Shown piece by piece: positions 40,790 through 52,447 of a DNA stretch of 64,000 bases. Position numbers and translations under genes: made by a program. The DNA is from Melieria omissa (lineage: Eukaryota; Arthropoda; Insecta; Diptera; Ulidiidae). Location of the stretch: positions 75,346,432-75,410,431 of the forward strand of contig OZ020270.1 in the NCBI GenBank assembly GCA_963971225.1, written 5' to 3'. A model generated the notes under the pieces. The model was given only the letters and a program-made list of their open reading frames with translations, had not been told where the DNA came from and ran no database searches. Each line of letters opens with the position of its first letter. Position 1 is the first letter of the stretch.

Positions 40790-43184
40790 CAGTACATTCC
40801 GTTTAGCTGCATTCATCTTCGATGCACATGATTTGGGGCACTTAAGCGAAAAATGCAGCTAAGCGGAATATCTAAAAAAGGTTTTGGAAGCAGCTAAATT
40901 TTTTTGATATAAGGATCTATATAAGATAAGGATCCGCGCACCTATATAAAGATGTCAAAATATATACATATAATATATATATATTATATCTAGTATTGAT
41001 ATATTATATATATCAAAATTTTTCATGAACGAATCTATTGAATTATTGAAAAGATTACACCAGTGCTCAGTGGTCGGACTTATATGGGCACAGCGGTCAA
41101 AAATACTTCTAGCAGAGATATCAGCCTGAAACTTTGGTAACTTGTTTCTAAGAATGTGGCAATTATTTCATGTGAAAATGGGCGTGGTCGGACATCTATA
41201 CGCCTGCCCCCATGTAAGGAAATGATAAAAAAATTTTTTCTGTTTTGTTTTTAATAAGAAACAAATTGTTTCCAAGATTTTGCTCGACAAAATTCATATA
41301 TAGGCAGGCTCAGAGGGGCAACCGGAGGGGGTTGCGGGGTTCAAACCCCCAAATCAAAAAATTGCTTGTGAAAATTATGATCTCAAACAGTATTAGGCCC
41401 AAAGTGGTATGCAAAACCCCCCAAAATGAAATCCTGTGTGCGTCACTGTACAGGTAATTAACTCAAAACGGAGCGTGAATTAAAATTTTATGAACAGAAG
41501 GTGGAAGCCAGTACCATTGATACATCTCTATCTCTTAGCAGTGTCGAGCGCATATTTTCTTAATTTTTCAACATTTATTTTGTAATCTGAAAACATAGCT
41601 TTAGCTTTAACATAAAATTTAGCACTTGTATAAATCATATTTTATCTTGATATATCTCAAAATTTGATTAGAAAAAGTTTTCCATACGACACATTTTTAA
41701 CTGATCGTTCCTGTGGCAGCTATATGTTACAGTTGGGCGATCTTGTTCAAGTTTAGTTATGCGATTCAGTATTACATAGAAATGTCAAATACGACATTTT
41801 GTGAGAATGTCTTTAAAAATGCATATCTTGTTATGTCATTTCTTCTGCCAGATTTACTAATTTTCCCACATTGTGGGGTCTGAAACCGCTTTGCTCCATT
41901 TTCTCCTTCCACATTTGGACCTGAAACCTCTTTAACATTACCAAAAAAACCAAAACTGTCCCCACAGAACCTATGATAACAAAATTATTTACATATGTAA
42001 ATAGTGTCAGTCACCGTATATAAAAATTGGTTTAAAGGTGAAATTAAAATAGAAAAGTAAAAAAGTTGCAATACGATTATATTAACATCACCTTACTTAA
42101 AAACAACAACACAAACAAACAACAATACCACCGCACAAAATGCCAAGCTTCTTTTGCACTTCTGGGTTTGCGCCCCATTTTTAATACAGGCACTCAGTCT
42201 ATGAAAGATTGCACGAAGCCTGGCAAATTCTGGCAGCTGAAACTAACACATTATAATCTTAAAACGTGCCTTAGTATTAGGAAAAAAAGATCAACGGGGG
42301 CAACGAGGGGGAACACAACTAAAAATTTTAGTGAAATTCTGGGAGTCAGACGAAAAACACAGAATATAGTAGTTGTAAATTTTGATTTTTGTTTTTAAGT
42401 AGACTTCAATTTAAATATATCTCATTAACTAAAATTAAGTTAAATACTTGTATGTTCAATACCCTTTTTATTACTTTTAAATTTGGTGATTTTTTAATAA
42501 AGTTTTAACACTTCAAAATTGATTATTGTAAAACGCTGCTCACATTGCACTAATCAAGTGAACAAATGTTCTCACTTCTGATGCTATTTTCAGAAAGTAC
42601 CGCAAGAATCAAACCAAAAAAAATTTACCGTTAGAAAGCTTGATTATATAGGAGACTATGTAGTTACTTTTAATTTTAAAATTTGTCCTATGGGAGCGAC
42701 CACAGTGCAGTGTAAGACTGAACAAATTTTTATTATTAAGTGAACCGGTATCGTATAGATACTTATGCATACATAATATATATGTATGTATACACTGGAT
42801 ATAATGAAAATATTTGTATACATATTCTTACTGATATGCTTTTATGTAAAATAATCGGTAATTTTATCCTGCGAATATTTTTTTTTGACAGTTTCACAAC
42901 CATTGCCTCGATTTCAAAAGCGACGCTGAAATGACGAAGCGTGCGTGTTGAAATGAGGTAGATTGTTAATAAAATTGAACTCAGTGCTGCTAAACGAAGT
43001 ATTTTTCATACAAAGAAAACTTGCTCTAAAACAGGGCTGTAAAACGGAATAGCGCAGCTAAGTGACATGCAGCTAAATGTGAAATTTTTAAAGAAATTCG
43101 GTTTGCGAAGTAGGATTTTGGCCGAACTATGCAGCTAAGCAGAAAATGCACCTAAGCGAATAGGCAGCTAAACGGAATGTACTG
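40790..43184. mobile_element. pogo-like element, 2.4 kb, without visible transposase
   Basis: Inverted ends CAGTACATTCCGTTTAGCTG and complement, flanked by TA (40788-40789 and 43185-43186). Subterminal repeats of the motif AATGCAGCTAAGCGGAAT recur at both ends. The sequence is close to the ends of Drosophila pogo (CAGTATAATTCGCTTAGCTG). Small ORFs inside show no transposase motif, so it is non-autonomous or decayed. A segment at 41285-41450 ending GTGTGCGTCACTG may be a further small hAT-type insert. Confidence 0.7.
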
Positions 43185-43559
43185 TATTTGTTATTTTGGT
43201 AATTGTGTTAGAAAAATGAACGAACTATTTCAAATTATTCATCGTTCAGCTTCAACACTTCCAACCAATACGCACTTGTGAAAATTCAAGCGTCACAAAA
43301 CTTACAATCGTTGGGCTGCTGCTTCTGCCATCATTGTAATCACGTTGCCACTGCGGCCATTGAAACCAACGCCATCTTGCGGTCGAGTGGCCGTGTCGCT
43401 GCCGTCGTTTATGTGTTCGGGGCATTACGGAAAGCCACCCAAGTGTGCGTCTTTAGAAATTATAACAAAAAGTCTTTATTCCTAATAATTAATATATTTT
43501 TTAATTTAATGCTATGAACACATAGACAACTGCACTGACACCACTGCATCTCAAAGCAA

Positions 43560-43690
43560 AATATAGAATCAGAACGTTCGTATGGAAACGAATATTTTGA
43601 CGACTATACGAACACCGAATACTCTTGTCGCTGTCGCCAAATGTCAAACAGGCGACAAAACCTAAGTAATTGGCATCACTGCTTCCAAAC
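43560..43690. repeat. Repeat unit, homologous to 40550-40745
   Basis: See 40550. A second pair of similar units (about 43310-43440 and 44030-44135, with GTGGCC.TGTCGCT.C.GTC and TATGTGTTCG / AATGTGTTCG) lies close by, so this region has been duplicated. Confidence 0.45.
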
Positions 43691-43952
43691 AGATATTTTT
43701 AATGAAAATTTTGTTTTTCAGTGTGCTTTGAACCGTAGTTACAATAATTGTTGGTATTTCATTAAAAATTTCATAGTTCTAAAAATTATTACACATTGCT
43801 ATTTTTTTTAATTAATTGTAAAACGGTAAAATGGATATAGACGAATGCTGAATAAAGGGAGTCTGGAAGCACTTTAGAATTTGTGTTTAGGTGCTCAAAA
43901 ACATGTTTGTGAAGACGTTGCTGCCGCTTTCATTGAAGTCACGTAGATGATT

Positions 43953-44024
43953 GTAATGTAATGTAATGATTATGGGTTGGGCAACGCCCTTGTGCACCGC
44001 AACCTGAGAGGTTTATTGTGCCCC
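43953..44024 (-). mobile_element. 72-bp LINE 3'-end stub with 14-bp TSD
   Basis: TCACGTAGATGATT is duplicated exactly at 43939-43952 and 44025-44038. The insert has a pentamer tail (TTACA repeats on the minus strand) and a short unique 3' UTR with GGTTGCGGTGCACAAGGGCG. This is an extreme 5' truncation of a LINE. Confidence 0.75.
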
Positions 44025-44375
44025 TCACGTAGATGATTACACGACGACTGTCGAAGTCCGACACATCTTGAAGTTATGTGGCCCTGTCGCTACTGTCTTC
44101 AATGTGTTCGTGTTCTTCTTCTCCGCGCATCTGAATATCGCGACTTGGCCACCAATAGTTGAATAGTTGTGCAATTTTTTTGCACAATAAAAAAAGATAA
44201 TAAGGATTTTTATCACTAGAATGCCCAATGCAGTCACTACATTGAGGTCTTTTTTATTACATCGCTTTCTAAACAAATATCTTACGTGACTTTTACTAAT
44301 TTTTAAAGCTAAATGGAATAAATAAATTAAAACTATTGTAACCAATTTTTTTACCCCAATTTTGCAACATTTACC

Positions 44376-44787
44376 TTAAATACCCGTAAGGAGTCATTTT
44401 GACTACCTATATAAAATTTTCAGCAAATCTAACTGATAAATAGACAAATATGCATCTTCAATTGCGAAATTTGAAAATTTTAAATAATTGCAAACATAAA
44501 AAATAGCATAGTAGGCTGTGACACTTTCCAAGTTTTTCAATCCAAAATTCACTCACAAAATACATTCACAAATTCCAAATTAAGTTAAATTTTATCCCAT
44601 TTATGTGTAAAGTACACCATTATATTTAAATTAATTTACTTTGTAAACCATTAAAAAAATAAAAACTAAATACTTATTTTATTTTAATTTCGTGAGCATT
44701 TGTTCATCTTTGCTACTTAGAAGCCAATAAAATAAAAAAGTCAGTAAACAATATTGTAGTCAAAATGACTACATATGGGGATTTTAG
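44376..44787. repeat. Inverted repeat pair, possible MITE
   Basis: Left GTCATTTTGACTAC at 44393-44406 and right GTAGTCAAAATGAC at 44757-44770 are inverted, with weaker matching outward. The left border has TTAA, the right does not. Non-coding. Confidence 0.35.
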
Positions 44788-44910
44788 GTAGGTCATATTG
44801 TCGGGCATAAGTATTATGTTTTCATAGTCACTGAAAACGAATCTGTAGACTACAAAGTATTTCAATATTTAAAATATTGACTTCAATATGAAAACATAGT
44901 TTTACTTACA

Positions 44911-44946
44911 TAGTTTAGATGGGGTTTTAAAACCCCATCTAAACTA
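44911..44946. repeat. Perfect 36-bp palindrome
   Basis: TAGTTTAGATGGGGTTTT is followed directly by its exact complement. All 18 pairs match with no loop. No function is suggested by the neighbours. Confidence 0.9.
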
Positions 44947-45689
44947 AGAGAAACAGATCTTTTGGAATTCCGATTATTTGGTCACGTTGGAGGCTTAACA
45001 CGGCCATATAACGAACAAGTCATGGTGACGTGGCACATCAGCGGGAATACTGAACGCTCCCATACCGGAGGGTAAATTAGAGCACTGCTAACGATACCAT
45101 GTTAGGCTAGCTACGTTAGGTTTGCTTAATGAACTAGCAAGATATTCAGATCTCAATAAGGACCATTGTATTGCCCCAAGTCTGCAAATCCCCCATCAAA
45201 GCCTCTCTTCCGAGGACGATCTAATGTTTAGATTCTAAACGACCTTATGAATCTAGCAAATCATGCAGTGCCGCACTAGTTACGATTAGTCTCGATGTAT
45301 CATCGAATGGTCTGCCACTACGAAAATAATGTCGTTTGCTTTGAAGAGCCGGACATGCACTTACGAGATGTTACACAGATATTATGATATTGCGTATTCA
45401 TATATACAAACGACAGAGATTTGATAATTCTTCTGCTGCTTCGAATGACTTAAGAGTTATGAGAGAACAATGCAAAATATATGTAGAATAAATATCAGAA
45501 AATGATGAAATTGATGAAAAGTCCGCACTGAATGCACCAGCGAGAAATAGCGCTTTGGCGCCGTATTGATATCGCTAACTAGCCGAATCTTAATTTAAAG
45601 ACAACGATTCTTTAAGATATGGGTTTGTACCTATTCTTTTATCATTAAATAGATAGTTTATTTGCGAAGTCCGATGCGAAAGAGCTCGT

Positions 45690-46140
45690 ATTGTAGTCAC
45701 CCGTGTATATGGTCAATACCAGTTTGTCCGCCTACCACAATACAAAATGTTGCAAGTTTTCCAAATCGGTGTAGAGCTTTTTCAGAGCTTTGCTTAGTAT
45801 TGGTTTTATCAAACCGATTGATTGAATGCAGATTAAGTAGGCGTCCCAAGGACATCACCTAGGTCAAGCGGCATATGTTGCCACGCCAAGGTACCCTCCT
45901 AGTAATTTTCCATATTCGAAAGCCATTAATGAGCTCCTTTTCTGATAGAAAATGTTGCTCTATTAAACTGGAAGAGTTTTGTCCAAAACGCTGGGCATTT
46001 GCAGGGCAGATGTTCTATGCTTTTCTCGCAATATTCGTCTCTACAGCTTCTGCAGAAGTCATTATGGAATAATCGCAATATTACAGTGCCCAGTAATGAG
46101 TCCAACCATCACTCCCAGGGACAGCAGGTGATTAGGCAAA
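45690..46140 (-). pseudogene. LINE ORF2 C-terminal remnant (post-RNase H zinc segment)
   Basis: On the minus strand: LITGHCNIAIIP, then after a frame slip NDFCRSCRDEYCEKSIEHLP followed by CKCPAF. This order (GH.. motif, C-x2-C, H-x4-C) is common at the end of ORF2 in LINEs that carry an RNase H domain. Stops and frameshifts occur downstream. No RT core remains. The 72-bp stub at 43953 could belong to the same group, which is a guess. Confidence 0.5.
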
Positions 46141-46761
46141 GGGTTAATATGGTATTATTAAATTGAATATAAGTTGAATTTAAAAGTTCGGTAGCATTAA
46201 AAACAACACACCACAGATCATTGAGTTTAATTTTTCATTAATCTGAATTATTCGATGCTAAAATTTCTAAGGACGCAATCGCAGTTCTTCGCTTTCAATG
46301 TTGTAAGAGATGTTGTAATGTGATACATTTATCGAGTTTCAACTTTCATATCAAAATACCGAAACAACTTGAGCACTTGTTTTAGTGTCTTCTATATTTT
46401 GATAAATTTCTTTGCTTGCTATAGTTTAAAATACTATACTTTAATACTATATTTAATATATCGTTTTATGTTTGGCTGTCTTTGCGTACTACTACTAAAG
46501 CATCATTTTGCGTCAATGTATAAGATTGTGTAGAACTATACGACATTGCAATATTTTTACTATCCTTATATGTACATATATACTTATACACCTTAGCTTA
46601 GTTTGACGCTTGCATTTTATTTATTGACTGCTCATATATACTTAATAGTTTATACTGCCGATCTTGTAAATTTTGTTTCTTACCAACTCAGCGAAGTTTT
46701 TGTTTCTGTTTCTAATTCGAATTTTTATGGATTATCCAATAACACACGTCCGACATTCCAG

Positions 46762-46836
46762 ACCATGGCTGCTACCAAACGCAATGCCGGACTGACGTCT
46801 GCTGTGCCTCGGGCTACGCTCAATGACGAGGAGTTG
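46762..46836 (+). CDS. unc-13: Unc-13 exon upstream of the C1 exon
   Basis: Codes for MAATKRNAGLTSAVPRATLN followed by DEEL and ends at a strong donor GTGAGT (46837). This peptide directly precedes the C1 domain in fly Unc-13, the presynaptic vesicle-priming factor that acts on syntaxin at active zones. The 5' edge is uncertain: CATTCCAG/ACC (46754-46764) is a good acceptor, and ATG 46765 has a favourable context, so this could also be a first coding exon of a short isoform. The intron that follows is 115 bp and phase 0. Confidence 0.8.
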
Positions 46837-46951
46837 GTGAGTAAACGCGCGATCGATTAACCAACCAAAACAACCGACGTCGATTATTTGAGCAATTTTT
46901 AAATTTAATTAACTGATCTCTGGTCTTTGCATCGGTGTGTCGCCTTTGTAG

Positions 46952-47171
46952 AAAATGCACGTCTACAAGAAGGCTCTACAGGCGCTGATCTACCCCATCT
47001 CGTCAACCACACCGCACAACTTTGTGCTCTGGACGGCAACCTCACCGACCTATTGCTACGAATGCGAAGGACTGTTGTGGGGCATCGCTCGACAGGGTGT
47101 ACGCTGCACGGAGTGCGGCGTCAAGTGCCACGAGAAATGCAAGGATTTGCTCAATGCCGACTGCTTGCAAC
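46952..47171 (+). CDS. unc-13: Unc-13 exon encoding the C1 domain
   Basis: Begins after acceptor TTTGTAG (46945-46951) with [20 protein letters not shown] and ends at donor GTGAGT (47172). Length 220 bp, so it ends in phase 1. It contains a complete C1 zinc domain, H-x12-C-x2-C-x13-C-x2-C-x4-H-x2-C-x7-C, from PHNFVLW to LLNADC, including the conserved Trp of GLLWG. C1 of Unc-13 binds diacylglycerol and phorbol esters and lowers the barrier for vesicle fusion. No stop, frameshift or lost ligand is seen. The following exon was not found before the window end, implying an intron of at least 16.8 kb. Confidence 0.92.
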
Positions 47172-48398
47172 GTGAGTGAGGGTGCTTAGCCCTTTCATTC
47201 CTACAAAACATATAGTACATCAAATCATAGAAACATAGTTATGGCTTAATGTTCTTCAAAGCATGGGGTTGTAGAACTTTCACCGATTCTCTTTCGATAC
47301 TCACGCACACAGCAATGAGTTTTCGTTTGTGAAGTCTGCACAGTCTTCGGCGTCGAACTATGGGAAAACGTTGCAAAAATCAAAAATGTCATTAAAGAGT
47401 TCGATACAATGAATACACGTATCTTATTGAGAATTTTCCAGGAATTACGAAAATAATACTTTCATTAAATTCGCATTAGTAGTTTGGGAGGTAGAACCGT
47501 TCAAAGTTGACAATTTATCCACATCGAGAAAAATGTGTATTTTTTGTTTTTTTTTGTCATCTTTAAGATTGATTTGTATGTAAATCAATCGACAAATCGG
47601 TAACTCGTTTGTTTTTTCTAAAAGTACGGTTATTGTAAATATAATAAAAACAAAAAAGTGTTTGTTTTGTCTTAAACGTTGTTCGATCAACCGATTGCTC
47701 GAAAAGTCTATAAATCGACATTTTTTCCAACTTTGATCGAGTATAAAAAAAATATACAAAAAATAACCTCGGAGAAATTGAAGGTGGTTATTTATTAATT
47801 AATTATTTACCTAACATTCAAAAATTAGCTGCCGCTTTCTAGAGCAATAAAAGTGAAATCACCTCGGGTCGAAAAACACGCAGGTATACGAAAAATCACG
47901 CACATTTAGTACGGTCAAAAACCCATTTGCATATAAAATAATATTTTTTGGTTACGAATGGCATAATACACTTTATGTCTATAGTTTACTTATTTTATTT
48001 AGAAAAGTGTGTCATAACAAGCAGGCACACCCACATTGTTGAGTCCTTAGCTACGGCCGTTGCAACGCTGCACAGTAGCTCAATTTGTCATTTCAGGTTG
48101 CAAAATTAATAACTCCTGAACGAATAGAGATAATTGGAAATTTTTTTTTGCTGTTGATTAGAAATTCATCAGGCTGTTGTATTCTCAAAAATAAACTCAA
48201 TCAATGTACAGGGTGCTACGTAATAGTTTGTCAAAGTTCGGGTTACTGTAAATAAGAATAATGCGAGCAACAATATTAACTTTTAGTTGCAAAATTAATG
48301 AAAATTCATTAAAAAAGATGAAAAGTAATAAGAAATTGAAGAAATAAGCTGAAAGAGTCAAATTTAAAGATACAAATTAATAAATTTCGCTTTCAAAA
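47172..48398 (+). other. Unc-13 intron, no element recognised
   Basis: AT-rich DNA after the C1 exon donor. I found no further exon and no clear terminal repeats in this part. Confidence 0.5.
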
Positions 48399-49036
48399 TT
48401 AGAACCAGAATTCGAAAAATTTACGTAAGAAGTCAATTTTTTTGGACAATCCTAAGTTCAAAAACAATGCTAAAGCTTCATTAGGACTATATTTGATCGG
48501 GAGCACATTGCGTGGGGTGGGAATACTGTTTTTAATTCTTTTAACAGGATCCGAGTTTGCTGGTAAAACAGTTTTCACTATAATGCCTTTCATTTTCTCC
48601 TGATCCTTATTTTATTTTATGGTCAAAAAGCTTCTGATAAGTGGATGGTAGTTATTTTTCCTGTTGCCTCCATAAGCTTCCTTGTTTTAGTGAATGACGC
48701 ACCGACCTCAGTTGACTTTTTCGGCCTTCCTATTGCCGCCTTTGATGTCGATGGTTGGTCATCGCTTATGCTACATGCATCTCCTGCATCGAAGTAAGTT
48801 GTTTTTTCCAACCACTCCTCATTATTCTGGACAAAATTGAATTGGGTACGGTTTGCCGCAATCCATTTCCACTTTATAGTACGATAAGTCCTGGATATCT
48901 TTTCTTTAGTCGTAGATACGTTGGATGCAGGTAAACTTTTTTCGACGTAACCAATTTCTTTAGCGACAGCCAGAACGAACTTCTTTGTCTTCGAAATAGT
49001 AAATATTTCAAACGGCTTCGAATTTTTCAGAAACAT
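48399..49036 (-). pseudogene. Decayed ORF of a transposon-associated family, function unknown
   Basis: Two minus-strand open stretches (49036-48623 and 48593-48399) in succession. The first contains IGRPKKSTEVGASFTKTRKL after a Ser-rich acidic stretch (DDQPSTSKAA). The second contains YSPNEALALFLNLGLSKKID. The pairing of a GRP(R/K) basic motif with an EALALF..LS motif recurs in uncharacterised multi-copy invertebrate proteins that I associate with mobile DNA, but I cannot name the family securely. A stop and frame change separate the pieces, so it is probably dead. Confidence 0.4.
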
Positions 49037-50824
49037 TTTTGTGCTTCTTCTTCGGTTTAGTTGCAGTGGCGGAATTAAAGTGATGTTTAGTTCAAATTAA
49101 AATCGAAACTAACTTTAATTACTCTAAACTCTTTTATTTATAAGTAGGATTTGCATATGTATTCAAATAGCAGGTACTAAGCTTCTAGTACTAGCAGGTA
49201 CCTGCAGTTCTTATGTTTTTACCCGTTGTGGGATTTTTGAACAGCCCAGACACATAAGTGGGTTTTAGACAGTACACATAGATATAAGTCTGCCTTTTGT
49301 TTTTCAATAACTAATTGTTTCATTGGCGCGGTTCAACTCAAAGACTAATGGCGACTGACTGAGTTTTGCTCAAATTAAAAAAAAAAATTGTATGACAGAC
49401 ACAGTGTTAGTATTTTGTTAAAAACAAAATCAAAGGATACATTGATGATTGACTGGTTGCCGGAAATGAAAGCCAACTTGTTTTTCGCATGTGCAAACTG
49501 CGCATCCAGTAAAAGTATTCTTTACTTCGAGCTTACAGCAAATATACGCCAAAAAAAAGTCGACTTAATATTGAATTGCAAGCTTGTATCACATCTTAAA
49601 TGAAGCCAAAATCCAAATTTGCATGCCCTGGCAACAAGTATAATCGCGTGTAATTGATTCACTTTCAAAACCTTGACGAACTTGTTTGAACGTACGCACC
49701 CGAAAGCACAAAATTGCGCGAGGTGGCCACAGAAATATCGCTGTAAAATCCAGTCGGGCAAAATCGGGCACCTGATCTCTTCATGGCAGAACTCACAGAA
49801 GACTAGTGAACAATTTTCCCAAAGACGGAACCGTGGCAAGTATGGCCTTTTTTTTGAAAGTCTATCGAAAGTTCAAAAAGAGTGATAAAAACAATGCTTC
49901 AAGTGAGTGCCTATGGAAAGACAACAACAACAACCAACTTTTTTTTCCTATATTTAATTATTTACTAGAAATACCTTCTTTTACGATGCTGGTGCAAAAA
50001 GTTTCAACTAATTTGCTGCTTTCCGTATTTTAAAACTTCAGCTTTGCCGAAAAAGTGCAAATTGCTGATATTATTTCACACTCTACAAATTGCTAAACTT
50101 TGACGGGCTCTACACGTAAAACTATTTGTCCAATTTAGTTAAGGTTTTCGGATTTCTTAGGTCCAATCATTTATCTATCGGACAAGTATAAGAGTTTCCC
50201 CCAAATCGAACATGACAAAATCGACTTTTGCAACCTACGTCGGCAGAATCAGCCACTGTGCGCTGTCACCTTTTGTGAAGTTTCTTGCAATATTTGGGTG
50301 GCGCTCCGTATACTGAAGGAAGATTGTTTCCTAGGCAGAGTTTCTCCTGAAATTCCACGTTCCATGAGGTATATAACTGTATAACTGTTTATTCTGTGAT
50401 ACTATACACACGGCTAATCCTGACGAAAAAAAACGAAAGAAAATCCGTTACATTGCAAGAGTTTTTATTTACTAGGAAAATTTCAACGTAAATGAAGAAG
50501 GTTATTTGTAAATTTATTTAAAAATCGGTCCACTTCAATTACTTTAACAGATTAAAGATTTATTATATTAGTTTAACAACCAATTTGAAATAAGGAACAT
50601 GTATTATACAGTAAACATTTTTAATTAATAGGTATTTGAATTTTATCCGTTATCGATTATCATTGACAGCGATTGTGAAGCCAAAGTAAAATGAGAGATA
50701 TCACTCAATTGAGTTTAGAAGCCTCTATCTGGTTACTCGGCACTCGTTTTACTCCATTGGGCACTTTGCTAACTCCTCTATCCAGAATTAGACTTCAACC
50801 AATTCCACACCACTTGCTACACTT
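49037..50824. other. Intronic DNA without recognised genes
   Basis: A plus-strand phrase FPKDGTVASMAFFLKVYRKF (around 49809-49871) reads like protein but has no known motif or supporting context. No feature called. Confidence 0.3.
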
Positions 50825-51544
50825 TTATCCAGTGATAGCATAAATTATGAATATCATTATCTTTTCATTTGCATTTCCTTGGCTTAAGTCATCGCTGCCA
50901 TCAACATCGAGTGGAACTTGACATTCTGTCATTTTCTTAATTCTATCATGTAGATATTTATATGTCCTATTACAATTGAAAGCTTTTACAATGTACCGGT
51001 CTCCTTCTAGTACTGTTATCTTTTTGAACGGTCCCCTGTATTTAGGGATTGGTTTGATTTCTTTCTTCGTATTGTACATGAACGAATTCTCCTACTGTAA
51101 TCTTACTAGGTAGGGTTTTGGTGCTTTCAAATCTTTTTATCGTAGTCAGCGTTTTTCGCCATGTTTTTTACGGCTTCAGTTCAAGCTTCAGTAAAGTTAA
51201 CTGTTACCTATTAATAATTCTAAAGGGCTGTATTTCGTAACCCGATTTTGACCACAATTTAATGCTAATTGTACATCAGAAACAGCATCCTGCCAGGAGC
51301 GCTAACTAGTTTCGACTACAGTAACCATGTTCTTCAATGTACTCTTTATTCTCTGTACTTAGCCGTTAGCTCGAGGTTAGCTACCACCAAATGTAAACTG
51401 ATATTATGTGAGTCGCAAAATTGTCGAAAATTTTGACTAGAAAAACAACGTCCTTGATCAGCTGTCGCCTTTTTGGAGCGCCAAATAATGGAATTCTTCG
51501 TTTCAACGGTTTCATACTACTAGGTGTATCAACATTTAACGAAT
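50825..51544 (-). pseudogene. Gypsy relic: integrase core end and C-terminal domain
   Basis: From 51544 the frame carries PLFGAPKR and ADQGRCFSSQNFRQFCDSHN (second catalytic Asp), then after slips PRANGQVQRIKSTLKNM, where Gln-Arg stands at the place of the third catalytic Glu. The C-terminal block IPKYRGPFKKITVLEGDRYI (about 51045-50986) is the GPY/F-like module. Stops and frame changes occur between blocks. Only remnants of enzyme activity are recognisable. Confidence 0.65.
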
Positions 51545-51908
51545 TGTTACGAAAATTAGCTCTCCAAGTTCATTTTTGGATTGTGCTTGAAAATACAACC
51601 ACTTTAATTACTCAACGCAAAACGCATTTCAAAACCAGCAATCACTTTATTTACAAATTTACACTTTGGTTATCTTTACACTACACTACACTACACTATT
51701 GCATGTTTCCCCTTTGCTTGCTCAAATCTCTCTCCCTCTCGCTCCGATTGTTCTCGCATATTCCTGTTGGACTCTCTCTCGACCGTTCTCCCATTACCAT
51801 CGCGAACCATCCTTGCCATTTCGGAATTATAGCAAGCCGGCCGTACTCCAAAGTATGCCCGTAAAAGCATTCACGCGTAGCACAGCGACAGAGTGCCTCA
51901 TCGTTACA
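51545..51908 (-). repeat. Solo LTR, 364 bp, minus orientation
   Basis: Bounded by TGTTACG and CGTTACA (minus strand reads TGTAACGATGAG...CGTAACA). Blocks such as AAACATGCAATAGT and TTTGTAAATAAAG match the LTR at 16928, while the first 20 bases match the LTR at 51930. It is therefore a third subfamily of the same LTR lineage. Flanks GAAT and GTAT are an imperfect 4-bp TSD. Confidence 0.7.
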
Positions 51909-51929
51909 GTATGGTGCAACAATATATAT

Positions 51930-52371
51930 TGTAACGATGAGACAGTCTGTCGCTGTGCAAAGCAACCCTGCCGCTACGTGCCGTGCTATAACCCAATCTG
52001 GCAACGACGGCCGCGATAGTAACTTTTAGTCCAATCTGGCAGCGACGGCCGCGATAATAACTTTTAGTCCAACCTGGCAATGATGGAAACTTTTAGTCCA
52101 CTCCGGAATGTGCGGGAACGATCTGCGCGATTGTGAGGTATAAAAGGCAGCCGGATGCGGCGCAGCGGGTCAGTCTGGTTTTGACAAGTGAAGTTGCCAC
52201 ACGGAGTAATTAAGCAAATACTTAAGTGTACGAACAGTAAAGTGTAAAACTGTGAATAAAAAGTGACTGTTGGTTTTGAATTGGCTGCGTTGGAATAATT
52301 AAAGTTGTTTCATTTTCAAATTGCACAATCCAGTGATACGTGACAGCCCACTAGACCTAGTATTCGTAACA
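51930..52371 (+). repeat. 5' LTR with triple U3 repeat
   Basis: Starts TGTAACGATGAGAC, ends ATTCGTAACA. Contains three imperfect tandem units at 51995-52100 built on AATCTGGCA.CGACGGCCGC ... AACTTTTAGTCC, a TATAAAA box (52139-52145) and a likely start zone after CAGTCTGG. The repeats are in U3 and may act as promoter elements. Confidence 0.8.
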
Positions 52372-52373
52372 TT

Positions 52374-52392
52374 TGGTGTCAGAAGTGGGATT
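52374..52392 (+). promoter_or_regulatory. Primer binding site, tRNA-Leu type
   Basis: TGGTGTCAGAAGTGGGATT begins two bases after the LTR and fits the 3' end of insect tRNA-Leu over its whole length. Confidence 0.75.
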
Positions 52393-52447
52393 GTGGAAAA
52401 TTGAAAGTAACCAAAAAAAAATAAAATAAAATTATAAAAGCACGGAC

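Noticed and set aside
43278..43517. Plus-strand frame of 79 codons with CHHCNHVATAAIETNA
   Set aside because: The region is one of the duplicated host repeat units, and the partner unit at 44.0 kb does not keep this frame.
49522..49885. Open frames on both strands near 49.5-49.9 kb
   Set aside because: The minus frame is Cys/Phe-rich without motif; the plus frame has a protein-like phrase but no support from neighbours.
51675..51705. ACTAC tandem run as a satellite seed
   Set aside because: Only a few units and internal to the solo LTR, where it lies in a variable part.
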